Source: Euptelea pleiosperma
Lineage: Eukaryota > Streptophyta > Magnoliopsida > Ranunculales > Eupteleaceae
DNA length: 64,000 nt
Assembly: GCA_035048495.1 (NCBI GenBank)
Contig: CM068546.1
Location: forward strand, 36,908,674-36,972,673
Direction: 5' to 3'
Both the position numbers and the translations under genes were made by a program. Positions 24,958-44,700 of the stretch are shown here, one piece after another. The notes beneath the pieces are model-generated. The model did not search any database, had not been told where the DNA came from, and was given only the letters and a program-made list of their open reading frames with translations. Position 1 is the stretch's first letter. Each line of letters opens with the position of its first letter.

Positions 24958-25175
24958 ATACTACCAAACCTTTTAGCGACGGCCGGTAACCGTCGCTATA
25001 ACATGTATGTAGCGACGGCCAGAACACTGACCCTCGCTATATATGACCTATAGCGACGGTCGGCTTATCTGACTCTCGCTATATATATCTTATAGCGACG
25101 GGGAAATGTTCTGGCCGTCGCTATATACATGTTATAGCGACGGTTACCGGCCGTCACTAAAAGGTTTGGTAGTAT
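24958..25175. repeat. Near-perfect inverted repeat built of CACTA subterminal motifs
   Basis: The left arm ATACTACCAAACCTTTTAG... and the right arm ending ...CTAAAAGGTTTGGTAGTAT pair for about 70 bases with only two or three mismatches, including TAGCGACGGCC units. A loop of roughly 80 bases also contains such units. This is a large hairpin inside the element's right end. Confidence 0.9.
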
Positions 25176-25344
25176 AACACAAATTGAGATACACCGACGG
25201 GCATTTTTGAGGTGGCCGTCGGTAATACCTTTTACCAACGAAATTAATAGCGACGGTCGTCCTGGCCGTCAGTATAACATATAGCGACGAATTTTTGCCC
25301 TATACCAATGGTCGGCGGCCGTCGCTGAAAGTCTTCCTGTAGTG

Positions 25345-25440
25345 TTTTTTATTTGCATGTCCATCGAGGACATACGGTCAGCGCCCTCTAATACTATGCA
25401 CTTCGGTCACAATGAGTCTTACTCAAGGTTTGGAGGTTAC
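25345..25440. mobile_element. Right fragment of the G-box-family foldback split by CACTA
   Basis: Directly after the TTT duplication the family sequence resumes (GTCCATCGAGGACATACGGTCAG, a diverged form of the usual right arm) and runs to GTCTTACTC, the complement of the family terminus GAGTAAGAC. Confidence 0.75.
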
Positions 25441-25565
25441 AGGTCTATTGTGCAGTGCGGGGCAGAAGGTAGGTGAGATGTTGTACAGGCTAGCAGCGAA
25501 GACCATAGTCCATACCAGAGAAGTTAAGCAAGAATAGAAAATCGTAGTAATAGAGACTCCCTCTC

Positions 25566-25961
25566 GAGTAAAACTTTGATGCCACAGTCCTGTCATCAAG
25601 GCCAATGTAAGGGCGCAATATGAGCCACGTGGAACCTTCTTAGAGGAAGGCATGGCCAATCCATAGATGGAACTACAAACCAAAAATCAACCCGATTAGT
25701 GATTTCTAGGCATTTTATGGAATTATTTTCAAGGGTTGATTTTCAACTGTGGAAATTTTAGCATTATTGACAATTATTTGAGGTACAAAGATCCAAAGGT
25801 TTGAAATCACTAATCAAGCTGATTTTTGTTTTGTCGGTCCACCTAGATAGGGATTGGAAAAACATCCATACGTTCATAGTCCTATAAAAGCATGCCATGT
25901 GGCTCATATTGCACCCTGTCATTGGGCTCGATGGCATGACTCTATCGTGAAAGTTCTGCTC
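25566..25961. mobile_element. Foldback element, G-box family, copy 8
   Basis: It starts GAGTAAAACTTTGATGCC and ends GAAAGTTCTGCTC (one change from the family terminus). The arms carry GCAATATGAGCCACGTGG and CATGTGGCTCATATTGC. CACGTG is kept in the left arm (25626-25631). No convincing target duplication is seen. Confidence 0.8.
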
Positions 25962-26204
25962 CTTGAATCTCGATCTGTATCCATCATCTCGGTCAGAAAC
26001 AGAACGAATAAAATCATCCCCCCACATGCAAGCATGTTTATGTCAATCTATGCATTATTATTATTTTTTAATCATATCCATCTATGCATTAAAATCAAAC
26101 ATCCGTTAATGGGTCCCGGATATCCGAAAATCAAAAAAGGATTCCTTATTGAGTCGTGATGTAAGGTATATCTGAGATCTTTCCATATGCTGAAACACAT
26201 TTTT

Positions 26205-26485
26205 GTTACTTACCGGTGCCATCTGGACCCACTGACCGCATGGATTTTTAGCCCACCCCTTAGTAGACATTCATACCAAAATTTAGCTTGTTTGATTGTT
26301 TTTAGCCGTTAGTTTTAGTCCTCAAAACAATGATTCAATTAACGGCTATAAGCACACCCTAAAAAGTACTAAAATCGAATAGTTAGAGATCACCAATCAC
26401 AGTGATATTTGGTGTATATGTCCACCAAGGGGTGGGACAAAGATCCATCCGGTCAGTAGGCCCAGATGACTGCGGCGAGTAGCAA
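26205..26485. mobile_element. Foldback element, related family (ACTGACCGCATGG arms)
   Basis: The arms are GCCATCTGGACCCACTGACC on the left and GGTCAGTAGGCCCAGATGAC on the right, with inner blocks TTTTAGCCGTTAG and AATAGTTAGAGATCACC. It resembles the G-box family in layout, but the G-box position is replaced and the termini differ. Related copies lie at about 30,330-30,590 and 43,690-44,045. Confidence 0.6.
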
Positions 26486-26554
26486 AAATCGGGCTTCCGC
26501 ATTTGAAAAAGTTTCAGGCATACCTTGTTACATCTTTTTCCTTCCTTATTATGA

Positions 26555-26830
26555 ACCAAAAATCAGCTTGATTAGTGATTTCAAACCTTTGGATCTTTAT
26601 ACCTCAAATATTGCTCAAATTCCCACAGTTGAGATCAACCCATGAAAATAAGTCCAATCCAACGCCTGGAAATCAATAATCAGGCTGATTTTTCTGGTTT
26701 GTAGGTCTACCTAGGGATTGGCCATACATCCATACTGTCAGAGTCCTCTAAGAGTGTTCCACGTGGTTCATATTGTGTCCTGTAACGGGAGCTGGTAAAA
26801 AAAAGGCCGATTCCTGGAGCCCGACCCATT
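26555..26830. mobile_element. Foldback element, G-box family, copy 9 (left arm lost)
   Basis: Internal blocks ACCAAAAATCAGCTTGATT and AGTTGAGATCAACCCATG lead into a full right arm with CATCCATACTGTCAGAG, a CACGTG (26760-26765) and GTGTCCTGTAACGGGAGC. The left arm is absent. Confidence 0.7.
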
Positions 26831-26984
26831 AAAAAAAATAGTAGTCCCCATGTATAAACGGTAAAAATAAACTGGAAATGAAAAAAAAAAATAGTTCGAG
26901 AATAATTCATGTATAATACAATTTAGTATAAAAGAGTCCGGCACCAAAAATCCATATGTTTATATATATATATATATAGTCAAG

Positions 26985-27365
26985 ATCGGGGGACAATAAT
27001 TTCATACAACATTTTTGACAACAATTTTGGCGTACCGACATGGAAGATGAATCAATAGCTGATTTTTATTGAGGATGATCTCCTCATCATATAGATCACC
27101 CCTACAAAAAATCAGCAGATTCTGAAATTTCTAACCCCATCAAATGTGTTTTTCAAGTTAACGATAAAAATAGACAGTCCATAATTCTTCAACTTGTAAA
27201 CCGATGTACGAACATCGGATTGATTTGAATTTGTGTGAAGATGATCTCCTCACTATAGAGACCATCCTCACCAAAAATCACCCCATTCCAAGACTTCTAA
27301 TTTATACATTGGCCTGTGCCAATTTTTATTGTCAAAAATGTTGTATGAAATTGTTGTCCCCCGAT
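26985..27365. mobile_element. Foldback element, GATGATCTCCTCACC family, copy a
   Basis: The left end ATCGGGGGACAATAATTTC and the right end GAAATTGTTGTCCCCCGAT are inverted copies. Inner blocks GAAGATGAATCAATAGCTG, GAGGATGATCTCCTCA and CCATTC with CAAAAATCA are shared with copies at 27.4, 30.7, 55.95 and 62.3 kb. Confidence 0.75.
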
Positions 27366-27375
27366 ATGGGTCAGT

Positions 27376-27870
27376 ATCGGGGGACAACATTTTTAACAAC
27401 AATTTTGGTACCCACATGGAGATGAATCAATAGCTGATTTTTGGTGAGGATGATCTTCTCACCATATAGATCACCCCTCTAAAAAATCAGCCCATTCTGA
27501 AATCTCTAACCTCATCATATGTACTTTTCAAATTCACGATAAAAATAGACGGTCCATAATTCTTCAACTTGCTGCAGCCCAACATATAAATTAGAAGTTT
27601 TGGAATGGGGTGATTTTTGGTGAGGATGATCTCTATGGTGAGGAGATCATCCTCACAAAAATTCAAATCATTCTGATATTCCTAAACCGGTTTACAAGTT
27701 GAAGAATTATGGACCGTCTATTTTTACCGTTAACTTGAAAACCACATTTGATAGGGTTAGAGATTTCAGAATGTGCTGATTTTTCGTAGGGGTGATCTAT
27801 ATGGTGAGGAGATCATCCTCACCAAAAATCTGCGATTGATTCATCTTCCATGTAGGTACGCCAATATATA
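27376..27870. mobile_element. Foldback element, GATGATCTCCTCACC family, copy b (right end lost)
   Basis: A second copy begins ATCGGGGGACAACATTTTT only ten bases after copy a. It runs through GATCTTCTCACCATATAG, a centre with AATGGGGTGATTTTTGG, and TGATTCATCTTCCATGTAGG. The outermost right terminus is missing. Confidence 0.7.
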
Positions 27871-27944
27871 TTATTTCTAGGTGCGGCACAGACGCCGGAT
27901 AAAAAATCACCTTGATAAAAAAAATCTTGCATGGAACACTCTTA

Positions 27945-29214
27945 GGTGTGTTTGGTAGCCAAGAAAAAGAATTCCAAGGCAAATATTCTGCCAAGCAAAT
28001 ATTTGTCTTGCTAAATATTCATCCAGCTAAATGACATATTCGGCGTTTGGCAGTCGATGGAAAATTCACCAAATTTTCCAGCGCCCTCCTTAAAATGGTG
28101 TTTAGTTGGCAATGGCAAATTTTTGTACATCCATTTCTTGGGGGGCCTAACTCCTGACCTCATGGTTGCAATACAGTCATGGTCGTGGTCGTGTTAAAGC
28201 TAGTTGAAAACTCGGCTGATTCCTATTATTTTGCTTGATTCAAATCAGTCCTGCCACACTAGACCAACTGATTTTCAACTTTCTAACATGTTTAGCCTCT
28301 AACAGGAGCAAATGAAGAGAATGAAGGAGATCTCTATGGAGAACAAAGAGCTTAGGAGAGATTCCCAGAAAGATCAATTCATTCATCCCATTTGTTATGT
28401 TTTGTCGAGCCTAATGGTGCTAAATTACTATAAATCAAGCCATATAATAGGGTTAATTAATTACTTTTTCTGTAGATCTTCTTAAGGATATTTTCATACC
28501 TTTTACATAGAAATGTGAAATCCTAAATTTCATTATTGTTATGTTGGGTTTTACAGAAATACAAAGAAGATGAAGAAAATATTGAAGAAATACAGAGATA
28601 AGTTAGGTTTAGGCCGTTAGATCCTAAAATCGCACAAAACAAAAACGTAAATCAAGATATACAGGGAGAAGTTTGCTTTGTTAGATCCTAAAATTGAACA
28701 AAGCAAAAACGTAAAGCAAATTGCACAAAACAAAAATCGCGCAAAGCAAATACCGTTGAATCTATAACCAAAAAACCGTTGAATCCATAGAGATCGCCAT
28801 GAGGAAGGAGAGAGGAGAGGGAGGGAGAAAGAGAGAAAAGACGTACCCTTCTTTTTCTGAGTTTGGAGGTTGCAGCCCTTCTTTTTCTGAGCTTGGAGGT
28901 CGCAGCAGCAATGAGAAGATGGAGATGAGAAGAGGAAATGAAAACTACTGGTTAGGGTTCCAAAACAAATCCTATTCGATGATCGAAACCCAAATTTTCC
29001 ATCGGCTAAATAATTTTTGCTCACGATGAATAAAAACGGAAGAAAAAATTCACACAGTAGGGGGGTGTGAGAAATTATTTTACCGAAAACACGGCTGAAT
29101 GCGTGGCCCAGGCAAATATTTGCCCACGATAAATGTGCTCCAAACGCTACTTTAAGTTGCCTTTGTCGAGAAAATATTTTATTTGCCTTCCGCCTATGCG
29201 TACCAAACACGCCC
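27945..29214. mobile_element. PIF/Harbinger-like non-autonomous element, 1.27 kb
   Basis: Ends GGTGTGTTTGGTA (left) and TACCAAACACGCCC (right) are inverted and flanked by TTA duplications (27942-27944 and 29215-29217). This is the terminal signature and 3-bp target site of the PIF/Harbinger superfamily. Interior arms share CAAATATTTG- and TATTTGCC-like blocks. A 214-codon minus-strand frame inside (28617-29261) is low-complexity and crosses the element's end, so I do not treat it as a gene. No transposase is visible. Confidence 0.75.
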
Positions 29215-29612
29215 TTAGAATTGGTTGCCAGCTCATCCTTGAAAAACGTCTTTTCAAACATTGATGATAAGAAGTCCGGTCAGGACTCGGGTGTACAGTG
29301 GGGCGTATCCGTCAAAGCCATTGGATGGCAGTCGTACAGAACATTGGCGTACGTGGAGGGAAGAGGGCTAAGCCGCCAGGTCATAGAGTGGATGGGGGGG
29401 GGAGGGGGCAGCTCATCCTTCTATTTTGCATGATGGTCTCTCCATTACCACCCTCTGTAATACAATGCCCCTCTGGAACCCTAACCCTAAACCCTTATTA
29501 TATAACACAGGAACAGTCACAAGAGTCCCAAGTCCCAAGAGTAAGTAAAGACGCGCCCAACCCATAATCTGTTTTTGTTCTCTCCCAAAGTTCCAAGAGT
29601 AAAAGTATACCA

Positions 29613-29970
29613 ATGGCCTTTCTGCTCTTTGGTTCTCTTCTGGTTCTGGTCTTTGTTGGTTCCTGTGTGCTTGGTGATGTTATTAGTCTGTCTACCACAG
29701 CGGTCATGTTACGAGTTGGCAAAGTATCCTTGTGTTTATTTCTGGGAGTTTCCTGATGATCACATCCACCAGTATAACGAGAGTTCTTGCGTGTATATCA
29801 AGGAACTCAATTCTGATATTTTATGGGACACGATAACAGGATGGGATTTCTTTCTCCAGCAGGGTTTGGTAACACCGGACCCAACAAAAGTCCCGCCATC
29901 GCACCCGGCTTTGTGTTACGGAGATATTGAACGTCGCTCCTTCCATAAGTTCGACTGTGGTGAGTATTAG
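29613..29970 (+). CDS. Unrecognised short ORF(s) with promoter-like upstream sequence
   Basis: ATG at 29613 sits in a good context (ACCAATGGCC) and opens a signal-peptide-like start (MAFLLFGSLLVLVFVGSCVL, then GDVISLS) that stops after 47 codons. A second frame (open from 29575 to 29970, 131 codons) overlaps it and ends CYGDIERR...FDCGEY, with a possible N-glycosylation site (NESS). Together they look like one secreted-protein gene with a frameshift, or a remnant. A TATA-like TTATATAACAC lies at about 29498, roughly 115 bp before the ATG. I do not recognise the product. Either frame could also be chance. Confidence 0.35.
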
Positions 29971-30329
29971 AAGGATAGGTTGGAGGCGTGGAAGAGGATT
30001 GTAATATTTATGTCCACCCATACCAGAAATCCCCATAAGGTTAGTAGATATCCAAAACCTTCACCAATCCCGACAGACAAAGGCCAAACTTGCTGGGAAG
30101 TATCCAAGCCAACTCACTAAACTTGGATCATCACATGGACATTGACGATGATCAGATCGACTGCGTTTCTTGTTTCTTTTTTCGATTCTAGGTCTTCTTT
30201 TTTTTTTATTTGTTTACGTCATTAGACTTTTCATTCTAGAATTTTTTGCTTTTATTTAAGGCTTTTATTGCTAATTTTTCAGAGAGGAAACGCGCAGATC
30301 TCCGGGGTTTCCGTAAAATTTAAGATGTG

Positions 30330-30590
30330 GAATGTAGATCACACGACTCTCGATGCCCAAAGGCCCCAAACAACTTGATTTATGATTTTCCACCCTAAAA
30401 AACATGCTTGAATCCAACGGCTAGAATCAATCCATAAAAAGTAGTGTAATCTACGGCTAGAGATAACCAATCAGGTTGATTTCTGGTGTGTTTAGTGGCC
30501 CAGGTCCACCAAGGGTGGGCTAAACATTCGTGGGTCAGTGGTCCCAAAAGGGTGTGCTGTGGGTCATATCAAACTTTCTATAGGATCCGG
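30330..30590. mobile_element. Foldback element, related family, diverged copy
   Basis: The blocks AATCCAACGGCTAGAATC, ACCAATCAGGTTGATTTCTG and GTCCACCAAGGGTGGGCTAAAC recur from the copy at 43.69-44.05 kb. The ends are not resolved. Confidence 0.55.
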
Positions 30591-30692
30591 ACCTATATAA
30601 GCCCGACTGAACAAGTGAACACTGCAAAGTTCAAACTAATCTCTGCCCAAATGGAAATTATTACAAAGACAGCATAGGCAAGTAATTAAAAC

Positions 30693-31446
30693 GGGTCGGG
30701 TTCGGTGTCCAACATTTTTGACCAACACCTTGGTGCAAGGTTTAAAGGGGACCGTTATAACGGTATAACGGACTGGGGGCGTTACCGTTTTTTCCATTAT
30801 AATGAAAAAAACGCTCAGGGGCAAAAACGGAAAAAATGGAAAAATAACGGAAAAAATGGAAATAACAGAAAAAAACCGAAAAAATGGCTCTGAAATTCAA
30901 ATTTTGAATTTTAAAATTTCAAAAAAGGAAAATAACGGAAAAAAAACGAAAATATCGGCCATTTTTTTCACAAAATTTTCGTGAAAATAACTTATAACGG
31001 AAAATAACGGGCGTTATTTTCATTATAACGGGCATTATTTTCTGGGCGTTTTAACGGTCCATAACGTTACAGGGTAGGTCCGAATCCGTTATAACAGCTG
31101 TTATTTTTGTTATAACGGCCGTTGTTTAAACCTTGCCTTGGTGCCTCATAGAGGATGAATCAATGACTGGTTTTTGGTGAGGAGGATCTCCTCACCATAT
31201 AGATAACCCCAACAAAAAATCAGCCCATTCTGAAATTTCTAACCTTGTTAAATGTGGTTTTCGAGTTACACGGTAAAAATCGACGGTCCATAATTCATCA
31301 ACTTCTAAACCAGTCTATGAATATCATAATGATTTGAATTTTTGTGAGGATGATCTCCTCACCATATAGATCATCTTCACCAAAAATCAGCCATTGATTC
31401 ATCCTCTATGAGGGTGATCCAAGGTGTTGGTCATCAAACCCGACCC
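30693..31446. mobile_element. Foldback element, GATGATCTCCTCACC family (MULE-type), copy c, carrying a nested hAT-type element
   Basis: The left end GGGTCGGGTTCGG and right end CAAACCCGACCC are inverted. A perfect 9-bp duplication AATTAAAAC flanks them (30684-30692 and 31447-31455). Arms contain CATAGAGGATGAATCAATG and TGATTCATCCTCTATGAG. The left arm is interrupted at 30736-31135 by another element. Confidence 0.9.
30736..31135. mobile_element. hAT-type foldback element, TTATAACGG family, copy A
   Basis: It starts CAAGGTTTAAA and ends TTTAAACCTTG, with a perfect 8-bp duplication CCTTGGTG (30728-30735 and 31136-31143). Terminal CAAGG and an 8-bp target site are hAT features. The body is made of many CGTTATAACGG- and AAAATAACGG-like units in both orientations. 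It is inserted in the left arm of a MULE-type foldback. Confidence 0.93.
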
Positions 31447-31611
31447 AATTAAAACCCATTCACGTATCTAATAATGTCTCCATGCCAGGATCGACTCTCC
31501 ATTAGGGGTAGGGGAGAAAACATTCTATGGCCCCCCGGGGTACTTCAAACTTTGAAGTCTCCCCACCCAAAATGTCTCACAAATACCCCAACCCATGTTA
31601 AGCCCTTGGTT

Positions 31612-32800
31612 AGTATATATGGGCTGGGCCTACATGAAGATAACCGCTAATTTTTGGTGATAACATTCTTCCGACATGGATATCAACCTTACAAAAAATC
31701 AGCCCATTCCAACATTGATAGTAGTATTAAAAAGGGAATTTTTGACATACCCCCGCGCCCCCCCCCCCCCCCCCCCCTGAAAAAGCTGACATACCCCCCT
31801 ATGACTCGGTCCACTGTCATTTGACCAGTGTTGACCCGAGTTGACTACCTAATTTTGTATTAAAGGACGAAAGTGCCCTTGTCTTCAACCTTATAACAAG
31901 GGTTTGGGTTTAAGCCAAACCCATAACCCAAATCAAACATGGAAAGAGGAGATTAAAGATAAAAATTAAAACTCATGTTGGTAAACTTGAGATTTTTTTT
32001 TTTTTTTTTGATGAATTAAACGAAGATTGAGAAGAAAAAACCCCAAAAAAAATAAACGAAACTCATGAAGGAATGAGATTTCTTTTTATGGATTTTATTG
32101 TAGAATGAAATTTTAAAATTGAGAGAACCCATCTTTCCAAAATCCACATCTCAAAAGTTTGAAATATAAATTGTTTTGTCATGTTTTTCAATTTTGTTAA
32201 TGAAAAATTTAAAACTAAAATTGTTTTTTTTTTTTTTTTTTTTTTTTCTAACCTTGGGTTTAAAATTATTGCCGGAGTGGTGGCCAGCCGGCCATGAGAC
32301 TCCGGTGGGTTGGTAGCCAGTGATGGGCGGCCAACCCATTGGAATCTCTTGGCCGGACATCCCCACAGCCGTTTGATTTGAGGGTTGGGTTTTGGCCCAA
32401 ACCCTTGTTCCAAGCTTGAAGACAAGGGCATTTTTGCCATTTAATACAAAATTTGAAAGTCAACTCGGGTCAACACTGGTCAAATGACAGTGGACCGAGT
32501 CATAGGGGGGTACGTCAGCTTTTTCAAATTGTGGGGGGGGGGGGGGGGGGGGGGGGGTATGTCAAATTTTAGAGATAACATGGCGGGGTATGTCAAAAAT
32601 TCCCTATTAAAAAATGGATTACAAGTTGAAAATTTTGGACCCATCAATTTCATAGTAAAATTTAAATTCATATTTGATAGGGTTAGAAGTTTTAGAAATT
32701 ATTGATTTCTAGTGAGGATAATCTCTATGGTGAGATCATCAGCCCTCAACTCATCTGCATGTGGATTCCACGTCCATTAGTAATCTATTAGTAAGAATAA
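31612..32800. mobile_element. Foldback element, TTAGTAAGAAT-ended family, interrupted copy
   Basis: The two halves (about 31612-31733 and 32605-32800) match the uninterrupted copy at 48,741-49,090 in order: GGATATCAAC, AAAAAATCAGCCCATTCC, AATTTTGGACC, TAGGGTTAGAAGTTTTA, TCTATGGTGAG, ACTCATCTGCATGTG, CACGTCCATTAGTAA. An 871-bp element separates the halves. Confidence 0.8.
31734..32604. mobile_element. MULE-type foldback element with G/C homopolymer arms
   Basis: The ends GGGAATTTTTGACATACCCC and GGGGTATGTCAAAAATTCCC are exact inverted copies. A perfect 9-bp duplication TATTAAAAA flanks them (31725-31733 and 32605-32613). The arms continue with a run of 20 C (31758-31777) facing a run of 25 G (32533-32557), and then a long near-identical stretch including ACTCGGTCCACTGTCATTTG. 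The centre has no recognised gene and includes a 24-T run (32224-32247). Confidence 0.95.
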
Positions 32801-33397
32801 CATGGGAGTCTGCCAATGAATATATCTAAGTTCAAGAATGAAAAGAGGAAGACATGTTAAGGAACTGTTTGGTAACAGTGGCTATTTGTAGTGAGACTAT
32901 TCCAAATGAATCATGTTTAAGCTATTTAAATTTTATGTTAATCTAGAAGAAACTTGCATTTTTACCAAATTATTGGCAGGTTTTTGGCAGTGGACTCTTG
33001 TAATAGTTTTTTTAATGGCATTAGACTTCAGTTTATAGTTACACCAAGACATGCATATTAACAGGTTAAATTAGCCAAAAAAAATGCTTGCATGAGGGCT
33101 CCTAGCAAAGTTCAACTGCTCAACAGATATTCAAATAAATCAAATGCCTTTCGAGTTCACATTTCAAACCACGCCTTGAAACAATTCTCACATACCAGTG
33201 CTAAAAGAATGCAAGCAACTCAATTTAGCTGTAACTCAAAAGCACCTTGAAAATATATTAGGTGAATTTCAATTAGGACATAGGCATGATCGGGAGACTA
33301 AGCTCCTGCAACTAAACTACCCATCAGGGGATCAAAGTCCATTGATTTTTTCTGAGAATGATTTCTAATGTTATACAATTTACAAAGGAAAGAAACA
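32800..33397. other. 3' flank of MCM7
   Basis: Ordinary AT-rich sequence without repeats that I recognise. The MCM7 3' untranslated region should lie here, but I cannot fix a polyadenylation site. Confidence 0.5.
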
Positions 33398-43516
<10,119 letters not shown>

Positions 43517-43575
43517 GGTTGGGTGTGTGGGAGAGACAGAATGAGAGAGTGTAGACCGGAGATTTTGTTGAAAGG

Positions 43576-43625
43576 TTTTGGCGGGAAATGCTGGTCTGGT
43601 GATGCGCGTTTTGGCGGGAAAAAAA
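43576..43625 (-). promoter_or_regulatory. Two E2F-type sites upstream of MCM7
   Basis: On the minus strand TTTCCCGCCAAAA is present at 43588-43576, and TTTTCCCGCCAAAA ends at 43609 (within 43625-43609). Both match the E2F consensus TTTCCCGC, and they lie 60 and 93 bp before the ATG. Plant MCM genes are known E2F targets, so S-phase expression through these sites is a reasonable inference. Confidence 0.88.
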
Positions 43626-43689
43626 CGATTGGATCTCTATGTGATGGAACTGAGGTCCATTACCCCCAACAGACGCTAAATCTCATACT

Positions 43690-44045
43690 ATACGTATGGC
43701 CCACATATTTATTGATCGAACCGTATAACGGGGTGTGGTCGTCGAACTTCCACGTGACAGACTTTTCGAGTCCACTGACCCCATGGATATTTTGCTCCAC
43801 CCTTGTTGACCAAACACAAAAATAATCAACCTGATTGGTGATTTCTAGCCATTGGATTCGTGCAATTCTCATGGGTTGATTCTAGCTGATTTGAGCATTT
43901 TTTTTAGGTAGTCAAATCCAATGACTAGATATAACCAATCAGGCTGATTATTTTTTTTTTATATACACCAAGGGTGGATGTTTAGCCGTCCCGGGGTGGA
44001 CCCAAATAACGCTAGAACGGTTAAAAATCAGCAATCAGACTGATT
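43690..44045. mobile_element. Foldback element, related family, in the MCM7 upstream region
   Basis: A left arm with CACTGACCCCATGGATATTTTG and CCACCCTTGTTGACC faces a right arm with CACCAAGGGTGGATGTTTAGCC, around a centre containing TTCTCATGGGTTGATTCTAG. A CACGTG lies at 43751-43756. It begins about 65 bp above the E2F sites, so little original MCM7 promoter may remain between them. Confidence 0.65.
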
Positions 44046-44080
44046 ATTGGTTTGGCAAAACCGTTTTACAACGCGAATGC

Positions 44081-44086
44081 AAAAAA
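44081..44086 (-). terminator. Pol III terminator of tRNA-His
   Basis: A run of six T on the minus strand begins 12 bases after the tRNA, in the position expected for RNA polymerase III termination. Confidence 0.85.
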
Positions 44087-44097
44087 TATAGTCGAAG

Positions 44098-44169
44098 TGT
44101 GGCTGCTGGGATTCGAGCCCAGGTCTCCACGGCCACAACGTGGAATTCTTACCACTAAACTACAGCCAC
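44098..44169 (-). tRNA. tRNA-His (anticodon GTG)
   Basis: The 72-nt minus-strand sequence folds as a cloverleaf. The acceptor arms are GTGGCTG and CAGCCAC plus a discriminator A. The D arm holds GTTTAGTGGTAAGA. The anticodon stem is CCACG/CGTGG with loop TTGTGGC; anticodon GTG lies at 44136-44134. The T arm holds GGGCTCGAATCCC. There is no intron. A six-T terminator (44086-44081) follows. It corresponds to the nuclear tRNA-His of plants and appears functional. Confidence 0.97.
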
Positions 44170-44249
44170 TAGTTATGAAGATTTAGTCATTTTATGGTAT
44201 TTGTTACTGTCAAACCTTATATCGATTCATAAAACCTCATTTAGTTACG

Positions 44250-44402
44250 GAACCAAGGACCACGCCTCAAGAAGGGCCAAAGAGGAGGTTCTGAGTTTGA
44301 ATCTTCCCCCTGAGATTTATGCCGGTTTTACCTAGCGCGGTGTGGAAGGGACACACCCATGCCCCGTGGGATTAGTCGGGTGCTCTAAGAGGCCCGGATA
44401 AG
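44250..44402 (+). mobile_element. tRNA-derived SINE-like fragment
   Basis: GAGTTTGAATCTTCC resembles a pol III B box. It is followed by TGCCCCGTGGGATTAGTCGGG and GGCCCGGATA, blocks that I associate with the plant Au-SINE 3' region. Upstream GGACCACGCCTCAAG fits the head of such elements. No A-rich or T-rich tail is clear. Confidence 0.55.
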
Positions 44403-44700
44403 TAATAATAAGTGAAGAAGATGGATCTCAAACAGACTCCTCTTATCCTCTCCATAAATCAAAACCAACACACTCCTTAGGTGGGAAAAACAACCTTCAT
44501 TCACAAAGAACACTGAGAAGAGTATAAAGAAGAAACAGTATCCTAAGCCCTCTTTATTTACATAAGATTTGTACCTCCTCCACACAGGGAAATTAAGGAT
44601 CTACTTCTGCTCTCTACCTACAAAAAGAACAAGGGAATATATATATATATAAACATTAATTTACAGTCACCCCCAATAGATCCTCCCTTTCCCTCCATCC

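Larger units (their letters stand above)
21225..25344. mobile_element. CACTA (En/Spm-like) transposon, non-autonomous, 4.1 kb
   Basis: The left end is CACTACAAGAAATTTGG and the right end is CTTCCTGTAGTG (complement CACTACAGGAAG). The target duplication is TTT (21222-21224 and 25345-25347). Both subterminal regions (21246-21510 and 24970-25330) are packed with direct and inverted copies of TAGCGACGG and relatives, the usual transposase-binding arrays of this superfamily. Inside lie a GC-rich exon-like piece ending at a GT donor (about 21530-21740), a nested foldback (22111-23178) and a 180-bp tandem array (23912-24618). No transposase domain is present, so movement would need a partner element. 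Confidence 0.92.

Noticed and set aside
25764..26159. Frames of 87 and 101 codons on opposite strands
   Set aside because: Both are shadows of the arms of a foldback element; the two strands mirror each other.
26955..26980. TA-repeat as a scaffold attachment or regulatory site
   Set aside because: It is a plain microsatellite; similar TA runs occur at about 35,370, 48,060 and 49,120 with no further signal.
28617..29261. 214-codon minus-strand frame
   Set aside because: It lies within, and runs past the end of, a Harbinger-like element, is low-complexity (F, S, L and K rich), and has no domain.
44250..44402. Second tRNA gene next to tRNA-His
   Set aside because: Only a B-box-like motif is present and no cloverleaf can be drawn; it fits a SINE fragment better.
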